A stretch of DNA of 64,000 nucleotides from Pseudomonas sp. HR96 (GTDB taxonomy: Bacteria > Pseudomonadota > Gammaproteobacteria > Pseudomonadales > Pseudomonadaceae). Where the stretch lies: NCBI RefSeq assembly GCF_034059295.1, contig NZ_CP139141.1, positions 1,595,001 to 1,659,000 of the forward strand, given 5' to 3'. This document shows, piece by piece, positions 32,929 through 41,440 of this stretch. The notes below the pieces were generated by a model. The model saw only the letters and a list, made by a program, of their open reading frames with translations. It was not told the origin of the DNA and did not search any database. The translations under genes were made by a program, and so were the position numbers. How positions within the stretch are numbered: the first letter of the stretch is position 1; every line of letters begins with the position of its first letter.

Positions 32929-34476
32929 TCAAGATCTGCGCAAGGACCGCCACAAGCCGACCACCATCACCACACAGACCGCCGCCCAGCCCCATGCCTG
33001 CTGGTTTTCCAGGCCTTCGCGCCAGAGCTGCAGCGGGATGCCCAGGCCGACGATCAGGGCCATCAAGCTCAGCTCGTTGCGCGGCCCGCGCACCGGCTGC
33101 AGCGCGAACACCAGCGCCGGCAACAGCAGCGAGGCGCTGGCGAAGCTGCGATAGCGCGGGTCGAAGACCATCGCCAGCATCATCACCGCCGCCGCGAAAC
33201 CGGCCGCCGACAGCCACCAGCCCGCACGGGCCTGCAGCCATTGGTAGGCGCGCTCGCGCCAGCCACGGCGCCTCGCCAGGCCCAGCAGGGCATAGCTCAG
33301 CAGCAGCAGGTTGAGCCCGGTCAGCAGCGCCATCCACACCCATTCGCCGAAAAAGCGCACGTCGATCCGCGAGGTCTCGCCCCACACGCCGATGCACCCA
33401 GCGCCCAGTGCTGCCAGCGGCGGCATCAGCCAGGCGCTGCGACGGTCAGCCGGCGCACCGGCGAAGCTCAGGGCGACCAGCATCAACAGCCCGCTCAAGC
33501 CCAGCCACTGCGGCCAGAACGGCAGGTTGGACACCGGCCCCTGCAGCGTGCCCTTGTCGTGCCGATCGGCATCGAACAGTCCCCAGTAGCCGCCCACTGC
33601 GCCCTCGTTGGTGCGCTTCCAGGGCTGGTCGAACGCCTCGATCAGGTTGTAGTGCCAGCCATGCTCTTCGGCCATGTGGGCGAAGGTGCGGATGAAGCGC
33701 GCCTGGTTGACGCGGCTGGGCAGGGCGGTTTCGCGCTGGCGACCCTCGCTCGGCCAGCCGGTCTCACCGATGAGGATGTCCTTGGGTGCGTACTTTCTGC
33801 CGAAGGCCTCGCGCACGGCGGCGACGTGGGCCAGGGCGTCATCGATGCCCAGCGGCTGGTCTTCCCAGTAGGGCAGCAGGTGGATGGTCAGGAAATCCAC
33901 GGCCGGCGCCACCTCCGGGTACTGGTCCCAGAACTCCCAGACGTCGGCATAGGTCACCGGCTGCTGGACCTGGGCCTTGACCTGGCGGATCAGCCCGGCC
34001 AGCTGGGCGCCGGTGACCTCCTTGCGCAGCAGCGTCTCGTTGCCGACGATTACCGCGCTGACCACATCGCGGTTGGCGTTGGCCGAGCTGATCAGGGCGT
34101 TGACCTCCTTGGCGGTGTCCACCGGGTTGGCATTGACCCAGGCGCCGAGCATCACCTTGAGGCCGTACCTGCGGGCCACGGCGGGAATGTCCTGCAGGCC
34201 GGTCATGGAGTAGGTGCGGATGCAGCTGAAACGCGTGGCCAGCAATTCCAGGTCGGCGTCGACCCGTTCCGGGCGGATGCTGAAGGGCTGGTCGAAGGGC
34301 GACTGGTCCTTGTCGAACGGCGTGTAGGACGCGCATTGCAGCTTGTGCGCGGCGTTGGCGGCGTCCGCCAGGGGCACCGGCTTGCCCAGCCAGTACCAGC
34401 CGCCGCCGAGGGCAAGCAGCGCGAGCAGGGTGGCGACGATATAGGGCAGCAGAGAGGAGCGAGCGATCGAAGACAT
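32929..34476 (-). CDS. Membrane-anchored glycoside hydrolase family 17-like protein
   Basis: The 515-residue protein has an N-terminal membrane anchor (LLPYIVATLLALLALGGGWYW). A GH17-type TIM-barrel domain (about 45-320) follows, with proton donor in VGNETLLRKE and nucleophile in GETGWPSEG. Then come about seven membrane helices (about 325-515). GH17 enzymes act on beta-1,3-glucans as hydrolases or transglycosylases; the catalytic part probably faces the periplasm. It is a candidate for synthesis or remodelling of osmoregulated periplasmic or extracellular beta-glucan; no glycosyltransferase gene is adjacent. The start follows a purine-rich stretch. Confidence 0.85.
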   Translation of the reverse strand: MSSIARSSLLPYIVATLLALLALGGGWYWLGKPVPLADAANAAHKLQCASYTPFDKDQSPFDQPFSIRPERVDADLELLATRFSCIRTYSMTGLQDIPAVARRYGLKVMLGAWVNANPVDTAKEVNALISSANANRDVVSAVIVGNETLLRKEVTGAQLAGLIRQVKAQVQQPVTYADVWEFWDQYPEVAPAVDFLTIHLLPYWEDQPLGIDDALAHVAAVREAFGRKYAPKDILIGETGWPSEGRQRETALPSRVNQARFIRTFAHMAEEHGWHYNLIEAFDQPWKRTNEGAVGGYWGLFDADRHDKGTLQGPVSNLPFWPQWLGLSGLLMLVALSFAGAPADRRSAWLMPPLAALGAGCIGVWGETSRIDVRFFGEWVWMALLTGLNLLLLSYALLGLARRRGWRERAYQWLQARAGWWLSAAGFAAAVMMLAMVFDPRYRSFASASLLLPALVFALQPVRGPRNELSLMALIVGLGIPLQLWREGLENQQAWGWAAVCVVMVVGLWRSLRRS

Positions 34477-34758
34477 GAAGGCGCCGAGGCAAATGCAAAG
34501 TCGCGCATATTACCTGTATTCGCCGAGGTTTTGCCCCGCTGTCGCGCACGGCCATGCAAAGTTCGAGCAACCTTGGTGCACAGGGCGCAGGGTGGGAAAT
34601 TGATGGCGCGGTGATGTCGTTTCTCGCTGTTTCAATGTCGTTCGCAGAGCAGGTTGTTTCCCCCTGCGGGTTGATGATCGGGACGCTGCATGACAAGACG
34701 TTAGCCGTGCTCGCCAACCGTCGATCACGTTCTGTTTATCTTCCGGGGAAGTTTCAAG

Positions 34759-35610
34759 ATGACAAAGCGACGAATTCTGGGGGCGGGCGCCGCTCTGGTG
34801 CTGGCAATCAGTTCTACCTTGGCCGGCGCGGCCGACAAATCCATCAGCATCGGTTATGTCGATGGCTGGTCCGACAGTGTGGCCACCAGCTTCGTGGCCC
34901 AGCAGGTGATCCAGCAGAAGCTGGGCTATGACGTCAAGCTGCAGGCCGTGGCCACCGGCATCATGTGGCAGGGCGTAGCCACCGGCAAACTCGACGCCAT
35001 GTTGTCTGCCTGGCTGCCGGTGACTCACGGCGAATACTGGACCAAGAACAAGGACAAGGTGGTCGACTACGGTCCCAACTTCAAGGACGCCAAGATCGGC
35101 CTGATCGTGCCGGAATACGTCAAGGCCAACTCCATCGACGACCTCAAGACCGACGACACCTTTGGCAAGAAGATCGTCGGTATCGACGCCGGTTCCGGCG
35201 TGATGCTCAAGACCGATCAGGCCATCAAGGACTACGGCCTTGACTACAAGCTGCAGGCCAGCTCGGGCGCGGCGATGATCGCCGAACTGACCCGTGCCGA
35301 AAAAGAACACAAGTCCATTGCCGTGACCGGTTGGGTGCCGCATTGGATGTTCGCCAAGTGGAAGCTCAAGTTCCTCGAAGATCCTAAAGGCGTGTACGGC
35401 GCTGCGGAAACCGTCGACAGCGTCGGCAGCCTGGACCTGGAAAAGAAAGCCCCGGAAGTCGTGGCCTTCCTGAAGAAGTTCCAGTGGGCGTCGAAGGACG
35501 AGATCGGCGAAGTGATGCTGGCCATTCAGGACGGCGCCAAGCCTGAAGCGGCGGCCAAGGACTGGGTGGCCAAACACCCGGACCGCGTCAAGGAGTGGAC
35601 AGGCAAGTAA
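34759..35610 (+). CDS. Glycine betaine/choline-type ABC substrate-binding protein, orphan
   Basis: The 283-residue protein has a signal peptide (MTKRRILGAGAALVLAISSTLAGA) and an OpuAC/ProX-type fold. Trp residues typical of quaternary-ammonium binding are present: YVDGWSDS, MLSAWLPVTHGEYW and TGWVPHWMFAKWKL. It is separate from any permease or ATPase, as with the Pseudomonas CaiX, CbcX and BetX binding proteins, which share one CbcWV transporter. Glycine betaine, choline or carnitine are candidate ligands. A 55-bp hairpin terminator follows. Confidence 0.85.
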   Translation: MTKRRILGAGAALVLAISSTLAGAADKSISIGYVDGWSDSVATSFVAQQVIQQKLGYDVKLQAVATGIMWQGVATGKLDAMLSAWLPVTHGEYWTKNKDKVVDYGPNFKDAKIGLIVPEYVKANSIDDLKTDDTFGKKIVGIDAGSGVMLKTDQAIKDYGLDYKLQASSGAAMIAELTRAEKEHKSIAVTGWVPHWMFAKWKLKFLEDPKGVYGAAETVDSVGSLDLEKKAPEVVAFLKKFQWASKDEIGEVMLAIQDGAKPEAAAKDWVAKHPDRVKEWTGK

Positions 35611-35622
35611 GCAGTAGCCTGC

Positions 35623-35677
35623 AGGACCGCTTGCTCGGGAAGTAGGGGCAATCCCATTCCCGAGCAAGCTCGGTCCT
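35623..35677 (+). terminator. Terminator/REP-like hairpin after the betaine-binding protein
   Basis: AGGACCG-CT-TGCTCGGGAA and TTCCCGAGCA-AG-CTCGGTCCT form a stem of about 19 bp with a small bulge and a 15-nt loop. Such GAGCAAGCTCGGTCCTAC-type segments are frequent intergenic repeats in P. putida. No T-run, so it may stabilise mRNA ends more than terminate. Confidence 0.6.
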
Positions 35678-35816
35678 ACAAAGCAGAGCCGGCAGCCATT
35701 GCGGCATCGATTCATTGTTCTACCCGCGCATCTAAGACTAAGGTCGTCTGGAGCCTGTTCTACAGCAGCCTAAAGTGGAACTGTTCCACCCAATCTGTGC
35801 TGCGAGGACAAAAACA

Positions 35817-36128
35817 ATGAACGACAGCATTTACCTCTCGATTCAAAACAGCCCCCGTTTCAAGGAGCTGGTTGCAAAAAGGGAGCGGTTCGCCTGGATT
35901 CTTTCGGCGATCATGCTCGGGCTCTATGCCGCCTTCATCTTCCTGATCGCCTATGGCCCGCATATTCTGGGCGCCAAGTTGAGCCCCGGCTCGTCCATCA
36001 CCTGGGGCATTCCGATCGGGGTCGGTCTGATCGTGTCCGCCTTCGTCCTGACGGCCATCTATGTGCGCCGGGCCAATGGCGAGTTCGACGACCTCAATGC
36101 GCTGATCCTCAAGGAGGCGCACCAATGA
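35817..36128 (+). CDS. DUF485 family membrane protein (YjcH), partner of ActP
   Basis: The 103-residue protein begins [31 protein letters not shown] and has two membrane helices (about 30-52 and 60-85). DUF485 proteins such as YjcH accompany acetate permeases. The stop overlaps the actP start by ATGA, so the two are translationally coupled. Start chosen at MNDSIY; an upstream in-frame codon at 35775 lacks family similarity. Confidence 0.92.
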   Translation: MNDSIYLSIQNSPRFKELVAKRERFAWILSAIMLGLYAAFIFLIAYGPHILGAKLSPGSSITWGIPIGVGLIVSAFVLTAIYVRRANGEFDDLNALILKEAHQ

Positions 36129-37783
36129 TCCGGCCTCTGCTCGGTACTCTCGCACTCACCGCCCTGGCCCCCACCGCCATGGCTGCCGACGCGCTGACCG
36201 GCGCGGTGCAGAAGCAACCCCTGAACGTCTCGGCCATCGTCATGTTCGTGGTGTTCGTGGCCTTTACCTTGTGCATCACCTATTGGGCGTCCAAGCGCAA
36301 CAAGTCGGCCTCCGACTACTACGCGGCAGGCGGGCGCATCACCGGCTTTCAGAACGGCCTGGCGATCGCCGGCGACTACATGTCGGCGGCGTCCTTCCTG
36401 GGCATCTCGGCGCTGGTGTACGCCTCCGGCTATGACGGCCTGATCTACTCCATCGGTTTTCTGGTGGGCTGGCCGATCATCCTGTTCCTGATCGCCGAGC
36501 GCCTGCGCAACCTGGGCAAGTACACCTTCGCCGACGTGGCGTCCTACCGCCTCAAACAGAAGGAAATCCGCACCTTGTCGGCCTGCGGCTCGCTGGTGGT
36601 GGTGGCCTTCTACCTGATTGCGCAGATGGTCGGTGCCGGCAAGTTGATCCAGCTGCTGTTCGGCCTGGACTACTACGTGGCGGTGATCCTGGTCGGCATC
36701 CTGATGTGCCTGTACGTGCTGTTCGGCGGCATGCTGGCGACCACCTGGGTGCAGATCATCAAGGCGGTGATGCTGCTGTCCGGTGCCACCTTCATGGCCA
36801 TCATGGTAATGAAGCACGTCAATTTCGACTTCAACATGCTGTTCTCCGAAGCCATCAAGGTCCACCCCAAGGGCGAGGCCATCATGAGCCCTGGCGGCCT
36901 GGTGAAGGATCCGGTGTCGGCGTTCTCCCTGGGCCTGGCGCTGATGTTCGGCACCGCCGGCTTGCCGCACATCCTGATGCGCTTCTTCACCGTTGGCGAC
37001 GCCAAGGAAGCCCGCAAGTCGGTCCTGTACGCCACCGGCTTCATCGGCTACTTCTACATTCTGACCTTCATCATCGGCTTTGGCGCCATCCTGCTGGTCA
37101 GCACCAACCCGGCGTTCAAGGACGCGGCCGGCGCCTTGCTGGGCGGCAACAACATGGCGGCGGTGCACCTGGCCAACGCAGTGGGCGGCAGCATCTTCCT
37201 GGGCTTCATTTCGGCCGTGGCCTTCGCCACCATCCTCGCGGTGGTCGCCGGGCTGACCCTGGCCGGCGCCTCGGCGGTGTCCCATGACCTGTACGCCAGC
37301 GTGATCAAGAAGGGCAAGGCCAACGAGCGCGACGAAATCCGCGTGTCGAAGATCACCACCATCGCCCTTGGCGTGCTGGCGATCGGCCTGGGCATCCTGT
37401 TCGAGAACCAGAACATCGCCTTCATGGTGGGCCTGGCGTTCTCCATCGCGGCCAGCTGCAACTTCCCGGTGCTGCTGCTCTCGATGTACTGGCAGAAACT
37501 TACCACCCGCGGCGCGATGATCGGCGGCTGGCTGGGGCTGGTCAGTGCAGTCGGGCTGATGATCCTCGGCCCGACCATCTGGGTCACTATCCTGCATCAC
37601 GAGAAGGCGATCTTCCCGTATGAATACCCGGCGCTGTTCTCCATGATCATTGCCTTCGTCGGCATCTGGTTCTTCTCGATCACCGACAAGTCGACGGCTG
37701 CGGACAACGAGCGGGCGCTGTTCTTCCCCCAGTTCGTGCGCTCGCAGACCGGGTTGGGCGCGAGTGGCGCCGTGGCACACTAA
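36125..37783 (+). CDS. actP: Cation/acetate symporter
   Basis: The 552-residue sodium:solute symporter has about 13 helices plus an N-terminal signal-like segment ([20 protein letters not shown]). SSS-family features are [31 protein letters not shown] and [23 protein letters not shown], as in ActP. It imports acetate and other short carboxylates with sodium or protons. It follows the DUF485 gene with ATGA overlap and is followed by a perfect 46-bp palindrome terminator. Confidence 0.95.
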   Translation: MIRPLLGTLALTALAPTAMAADALTGAVQKQPLNVSAIVMFVVFVAFTLCITYWASKRNKSASDYYAAGGRITGFQNGLAIAGDYMSAASFLGISALVYASGYDGLIYSIGFLVGWPIILFLIAERLRNLGKYTFADVASYRLKQKEIRTLSACGSLVVVAFYLIAQMVGAGKLIQLLFGLDYYVAVILVGILMCLYVLFGGMLATTWVQIIKAVMLLSGATFMAIMVMKHVNFDFNMLFSEAIKVHPKGEAIMSPGGLVKDPVSAFSLGLALMFGTAGLPHILMRFFTVGDAKEARKSVLYATGFIGYFYILTFIIGFGAILLVSTNPAFKDAAGALLGGNNMAAVHLANAVGGSIFLGFISAVAFATILAVVAGLTLAGASAVSHDLYASVIKKGKANERDEIRVSKITTIALGVLAIGLGILFENQNIAFMVGLAFSIAASCNFPVLLLSMYWQKLTTRGAMIGGWLGLVSAVGLMILGPTIWVTILHHEKAIFPYEYPALFSMIIAFVGIWFFSITDKSTAADNERALFFPQFVRSQTGLGASGAVAH

Positions 37784-37795
37784 ATGAAATGAAAC

Positions 37796-37841
37796 CGCAG
37801 TAACGACAAACCCCGCCTAGGCGGGGTTTGTCGTTACTGCG
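37796..37841. terminator. 46-bp perfect palindrome, bidirectional terminator of actP and the DUF3309 gene
   Basis: The left arm 37796-37817 (ending AACCCCGCC) is mirrored exactly by 37820-37841 (beginning GGCGGGGTT) around TA, giving 23 complementary base pairs if the TA is included. The GC-rich core with GGGGTTTG on one strand suits a strong hairpin. It lies between the actP stop and the end of the convergent DUF3309 gene, so it can serve both. Confidence 0.8.
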
Positions 37842-37861
37842 ATAGCCGCTACAGCATCGGG

Positions 37862-38014
37862 TTATATCTTCCCGAGCAGTACCAGGATCAGCAGAATGAT
37901 CAAGACTGTACCGATGATGCCCGATGGCCCGTAGCCCCAGCTTCTGGAGTGCGGGAACACTGGCAGGCCGCCGACCAGCAGCAGGATCAGAACAATGATA
38001 AGTATGGTGCCCAT
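37862..38014 (-). CDS. DUF3309 family small hydrophobic protein
   Basis: The 50-residue ORF reads MGTILIIVLILLLVGGLPVF, then PHSRSWGYGPSGIIGTVLII and LLILVLLGKI. This is the DUF3309 pattern: two hydrophobic segments around WGYGPSG. A ribosome-binding site AAGGAA lies upstream of the ATG (revcomp of ttcctt). Location is the membrane; function unknown. The convergent actP terminator lies just past its stop. Confidence 0.85.
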   Translation of the reverse strand: MGTILIIVLILLLVGGLPVFPHSRSWGYGPSGIIGTVLIILLILVLLGKI

Positions 38015-38288
38015 GGCGATTTCCTTATTTGCACTTTTGAAGTTGTTGGCCAGTCAGGAAAGTCTTGACCGCTTACCAACTCCGACTGTGCCGGGGCTGG
38101 AAAGATTCCGTTGATCGCAAACTTTGTTGCGCGCCTGTGATGAGCGTCGCTTGTTTGTGCTCTCGGCTCGGCTTGAGCACGGGCGGTGGCTGAGGGCGGG
38201 GTATGCCTGGGCCATTCAGCGAGGTTATGAAGCTTTTCGCCAGGCCCTGGCTGGCTAGACTGCGAGCATTCCAAAGAAGGATGTTGCT

Positions 38289-39104
38289 ATGCACAATCGC
38301 ATGATGATCACTGGCGCAGGCTCAGGCCTGGGCCGCGCCCTGGCCTTGCGCTGGGCCCGCGAAGGCTGGCGCCTGGCGTTGTCCGACATTGCCGAGGAGG
38401 GCCTGGCCGAAACCTTGCGCCTGGTACGCGAGGCCGGCGGCGACGGATTCAGCCAACGCTGCGACGTGCGTGACTACAGCCAGCTGACCGCCCTGGCCCA
38501 GGCCTGCGAAGAGCGCCTGGGCGGCATCGATATAGTGGTCAACAACGCCGGCGTGGCCTCGGGCGGCTTTTTCGAGGAGTTGTCGCTGGAAGATTGGGAC
38601 TGGCAGATCGCGATCAACCTGATGGGCGTGGTCAAAGGCTGCAAGGCTTTTCTGCCGCTGCTGCAGCAAGGGGGCGGGCGGCTGATCAACATCGCTTCCA
38701 TGGCCGCGTTGATGCAGGGCCCGGGCATGAGCAACTACAACGTGGCCAAGGCCGGGGTCGTGGCCTTGTCCGAGAGCCTGCTGGTGGAGCTGGCCGGGTC
38801 CGGTGTGACGGTGCACGTGGTGTGTCCTTCGTTCTTCCAGACCAACCTGCTGGACTCGTTCCGCGGCCCGACGCCGGCGATGAAGGCCCAGGTGGGCAAA
38901 CTGCTGGAGAGTTCACCGATCAGCGCCGACGACATCGCCGGCTACATTTACACTCAGGTCGGCGCTGGCGAGTTCATGATCCTGCCCCACGAGCAGGGGC
39001 GTCAGGCCTGGCAGCTCAAGCAGCAGCACCCCCAGGCGCTGTACGACGAAATGGCCGGGATGGCAGCGAAGATGCGCGCCAAGGCCCGACAGACCGGGCA
39101 TTGA
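38289..39104 (+). CDS. Short-chain dehydrogenase/reductase
   Basis: The 271-residue protein has the Rossmann motif TGAGSGLG (residues about 8-15), NNAG near 90, and the catalytic YxxxK as SNYNVAKAG near 155, with Ser in INIASMA. Classical SDRs use NAD(P)H to oxidise or reduce small alcohols or ketones. No distinct substrate can be named. Transcribed rightward with a short gap to the ynfA-like gene. Confidence 0.9.
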   Translation: MHNRMMITGAGSGLGRALALRWAREGWRLALSDIAEEGLAETLRLVREAGGDGFSQRCDVRDYSQLTALAQACEERLGGIDIVVNNAGVASGGFFEELSLEDWDWQIAINLMGVVKGCKAFLPLLQQGGGRLINIASMAALMQGPGMSNYNVAKAGVVALSESLLVELAGSGVTVHVVCPSFFQTNLLDSFRGPTPAMKAQVGKLLESSPISADDIAGYIYTQVGAGEFMILPHEQGRQAWQLKQQHPQALYDEMAGMAAKMRAKARQTGH

Positions 39105-39141
39105 TCCCGTATCCTCAGGCTTTGTTCCTGTGGAGGCCGGC

Positions 39142-39474
39142 ATGCTCAATTACCTGTGGTTCCTGCTCGCGGCGGTCTTCGAGATCGCCGGTTGCTACGC
39201 CTTCTATCTCTGGCTGCGGCTGGGCAAAAGCGTGCTCTGGCTGTTGCCGGCGCTGCTCAGCCTGAGCCTGTTCGGGATGTTGCTGACCCGTGTCGAGGCG
39301 GCCTACGCCGGCCGGGCCTACGCCGCGTACGGCGGCATCTACATCCTCACCTCGCTGGCTTGGCTGGGCCTGGTCGAGCGGGTTCGCCCTGGCGCTTCCG
39401 ATTGGCTGGGCGCACTGTTCTGCTTGGTCGGGGCGAGCATCATCCTGTGGGGGCCGAAGTTGCACAGCGCCTGA
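39142..39474 (+). CDS. YnfA family membrane protein (UPF0060)
   Basis: The 110-residue protein begins [28 protein letters not shown] and has four hydrophobic helices and the family core [19 protein letters not shown], ending in GASIILWGP. YnfA proteins resemble small multidrug resistance (SMR) efflux proteins and are proposed to export drugs, but the role is uncertain. TGGAGG lies 6 bases before the ATG at 39142. It follows the SDR gene by about 37 bp. Confidence 0.9.
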   Translation: MLNYLWFLLAAVFEIAGCYAFYLWLRLGKSVLWLLPALLSLSLFGMLLTRVEAAYAGRAYAAYGGIYILTSLAWLGLVERVRPGASDWLGALFCLVGASIILWGPKLHSA

Positions 39475-39674
39475 GCCGGACCGCAGTGCAAAAGCGTTCA
39501 AACCGGTTCGACAAGGTGCAGAAGCGTCCCAGTGGCCAGGGCTTTGTGGGAAATTTCTGTAGGAAGAGGTGCCAGGGGTTGTAGTCCATCTCGCTTTTTG
39601 CGCCCCTGTATTGTGCCGGGGCAACAGCGCCGCGCAGGCTGTGACTTCACACCTTATGGCTTGGAGTTACAGAC

Positions 39675-39881
39675 ATGTTGGTACTGACCCGAGAAGTTGG
39701 AGAACTCATCTGCATTGGCGATGATATCTGGATCAAGGTCCTGGAGGTGCGCGGCGGCAGCGTGCGCCTGGGCATCCGCGCGCCGGCGCATATCGAGGTG
39801 CACCGCAGTGAAGTGATGGAGCGCATTCAGGCCAAGCGCGAATTGCTCAATCAAAAAGCTCAGGTGGGATGTCGTGCTTGA
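39675..39881 (+). CDS. CsrA/RsmA-family RNA-binding regulator, diverged paralogue
   Basis: The 68-residue protein begins [20 protein letters not shown] and contains [26 protein letters not shown]. The RNA-binding Arg6 and Arg44 positions of CsrA (VHR) are kept, but position 7, usually basic, is Glu, and several loop residues differ from RsmA/RsmE. It may be RsmI-like; the assignment is from memory. CsrA-type dimers bind GGA motifs and control translation of many mRNAs. The gene stands alone, and its last 35 bp overlap the yheU-like gene on the other strand. Confidence 0.85.
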   Translation: MLVLTREVGELICIGDDIWIKVLEVRGGSVRLGIRAPAHIEVHRSEVMERIQAKRELLNQKAQVGCRA

Positions 39882-40074
39882 GCATGAGCGTGCATTGCTG
39901 GCTTTCTGGATCGAAGACGATGAACGCCTGGCCCTTGTTCAAGGCCTGGCGTACGCGCTGAACCCGGGTTTCGAGCGGTGTTTCATCACCGTTGTCGGTA
40001 CCGTCGCGGGTCACGAAGTCTTCGATCAGGCCGGTCAGGGTCTCGGGATGTAGCTGGTCTTGGGGGATAAGCAT
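39847..40074 (-). CDS. YheU family protein (UPF0270)
   Basis: The 75-residue protein begins [27 protein letters not shown] and contains [30 protein letters not shown], the YheU pattern. Its function is unknown; it is small and cytoplasmic. An upstream in-frame codon at 40134 adds residues not in the family. The gene overlaps the end of the CsrA-like gene by 35 bp tail to tail. Confidence 0.9.
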   Translation of the reverse strand: MLIPQDQLHPETLTGLIEDFVTRDGTDNGDETPLETRVQRVRQALNKGQAFIVFDPESQQCTLMLKHDIPPELFD

Positions 40075-40154
40075 GCTGGGTCTCGGCGCTGGGGGCGCGA
40101 TGGTAGCACTTCTGAATTCAAGGCTTGTATACAAGCCGCGATATCGCCACAGCG

Positions 40155-40182
40155 GCCCGGCGGCCCCGCAAGGCCGCCGGGC
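40155..40182. terminator. Hairpin between the M42 peptidase and the YheU gene
   Basis: GCCCGGCGGCC pairs perfectly with GGCCGCCGGGC over a 6-nt loop (11-bp stem). It lies 15 bases past the M42 peptidase stop on the leftward strand and so could end the NAGGN operon. It is also upstream of the yheU-like start; the following bases are not T-rich on that strand. Confidence 0.6.
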
Positions 40183-40197
40183 GGTTTCAACAAGCGT

Positions 40198-41379
40198 TTA
40201 TTTGTGCCCGACCAGGGTGTCCACCGGCGGCACCCGGGTGTCGCTCTCCATCTGTGCATCGTGCTCGATCTGATGGCTGAAGCGCTCGAGCGAACTGTTG
40301 GTCGGTTTGGCGTCGCTGGCGAAGACCGGCGGGCTGAGGATGTAGGCCACCAGTATGCGGCTCAGGGCGCTCAGGCTGTCGATGTGGGTGCGCTCGTAGC
40401 CGTGGGTCGCATCGCAACCGAACGCCAGCAGGGCGATACGGATGTCGTGCCCGGCGGTGATCGCCGAATGGGCGTCGCTGAAATAGTAGCGAAACAGGTC
40501 GCGCCGCACCGGCAGCTCATTTTCCTCGCCAAGGCGCAGCAAGTGTCGCGACAAGTGATAGTCATAGGGCCCGCCGGAGTCGAGCATGGCCACGCTCACG
40601 GCGTGCTCGCTCGAATGCTGGCCGGGGGCGACCGGCGCAATGTCGATGCCGACGAACTCGCTGACGTCGAAGGGCAGGGCTGCTGCCGCGCCGGACCCGG
40701 TTTCCTCGGTGATGGTGAACAGCGGATGGCAATCGATCAGCGGCTCCACACCGCTTTCGACGATGGCCTTGAGTGACGCCAGCAGCGCCGCGACGCCAGC
40801 CTTGTCGTCCAGGTGGCGGGCACTGATGTGGCCGCTGTCGGTGAATTCAGGCAGGGGGTCGAAGGCCACGTAGTCACCGATGTTCACGCCAAGCGATTCG
40901 CAGTCGGCACGGGTCGCGCAATAGGCGTCCAGGCGCAGCTCGACGTGGTCCCAGCTCACCGGCAGCTGGTCGATGGCCGTATTGAAGGCGTGCCCGGAGG
41001 CCATGAGCGGCAGCACACTGCCACGGATCACCCCATTGTCGGTGAACACGCTGACCCGGCTGCCCTCGGCAAAGCGGCTCGACCAGCAGCCGACCGGCGC
41101 CAGGGTCAGCCGGCCGTTGTCCTGCACCGCGCGCACGCTGGCGCCGATAGTGTCCAGGTGCGCCGACACGGCGCGGTCTGGCGAGGCCTTCTGGCCCTTG
41201 AGGGTGGCGCGAATGGTGCCGCGCCGGGTCAGCTCGAAGGGGATGCCGATTTCTTCAAGGCGCTCGGCGACGTAGCGCACGATGGTGTCGGTAAAACCCG
41301 TGGGGCTGGGAATGGCGAGCATTTCCAGGAGGACTTTCTGCAGGTACTGCATATCCGGTTCGGGAATTTTGCGAGTCAT
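40198..41379 (-). CDS. M42-family peptidase of the NAGGN osmoprotectant system
   Basis: The 393-residue protein begins MTRKIPEPDMQYLQKVLLEML and has M42/M20-like metal motifs: SAHLDTIGASVRAV, ARHLDDKAGVAALLASL, ITEETGSGAA. It is the osmoprotectant NAGGN system peptidase and is last in the operon with the amidotransferase and Ngg. It may hydrolyse the osmolyte or its precursor; its physiological role is not proven. ATG at 41379 has AGGAG upstream. A longer in-frame frame upstream is spurious. Confidence 0.88.
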   Translation of the reverse strand: MTRKIPEPDMQYLQKVLLEMLAIPSPTGFTDTIVRYVAERLEEIGIPFELTRRGTIRATLKGQKASPDRAVSAHLDTIGASVRAVQDNGRLTLAPVGCWSSRFAEGSRVSVFTDNGVIRGSVLPLMASGHAFNTAIDQLPVSWDHVELRLDAYCATRADCESLGVNIGDYVAFDPLPEFTDSGHISARHLDDKAGVAALLASLKAIVESGVEPLIDCHPLFTITEETGSGAAAALPFDVSEFVGIDIAPVAPGQHSSEHAVSVAMLDSGGPYDYHLSRHLLRLGEENELPVRRDLFRYYFSDAHSAITAGHDIRIALLAFGCDATHGYERTHIDSLSALSRILVAYILSPPVFASDAKPTNSSLERFSHQIEHDAQMESDTRVPPVDTLVGHK

Positions 41380-41440
41380 GGAAACTCCTGATTGGATAAA
41401 GAAGAGGCCAGGCCACCCATGGCGGTGGCCTGGCGCAAGG

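Noticed and set aside
36059..37780. A 573-residue open frame antisense to actP
   Set aside because: His- and Gln-rich shadow. ActP is clearly coding.
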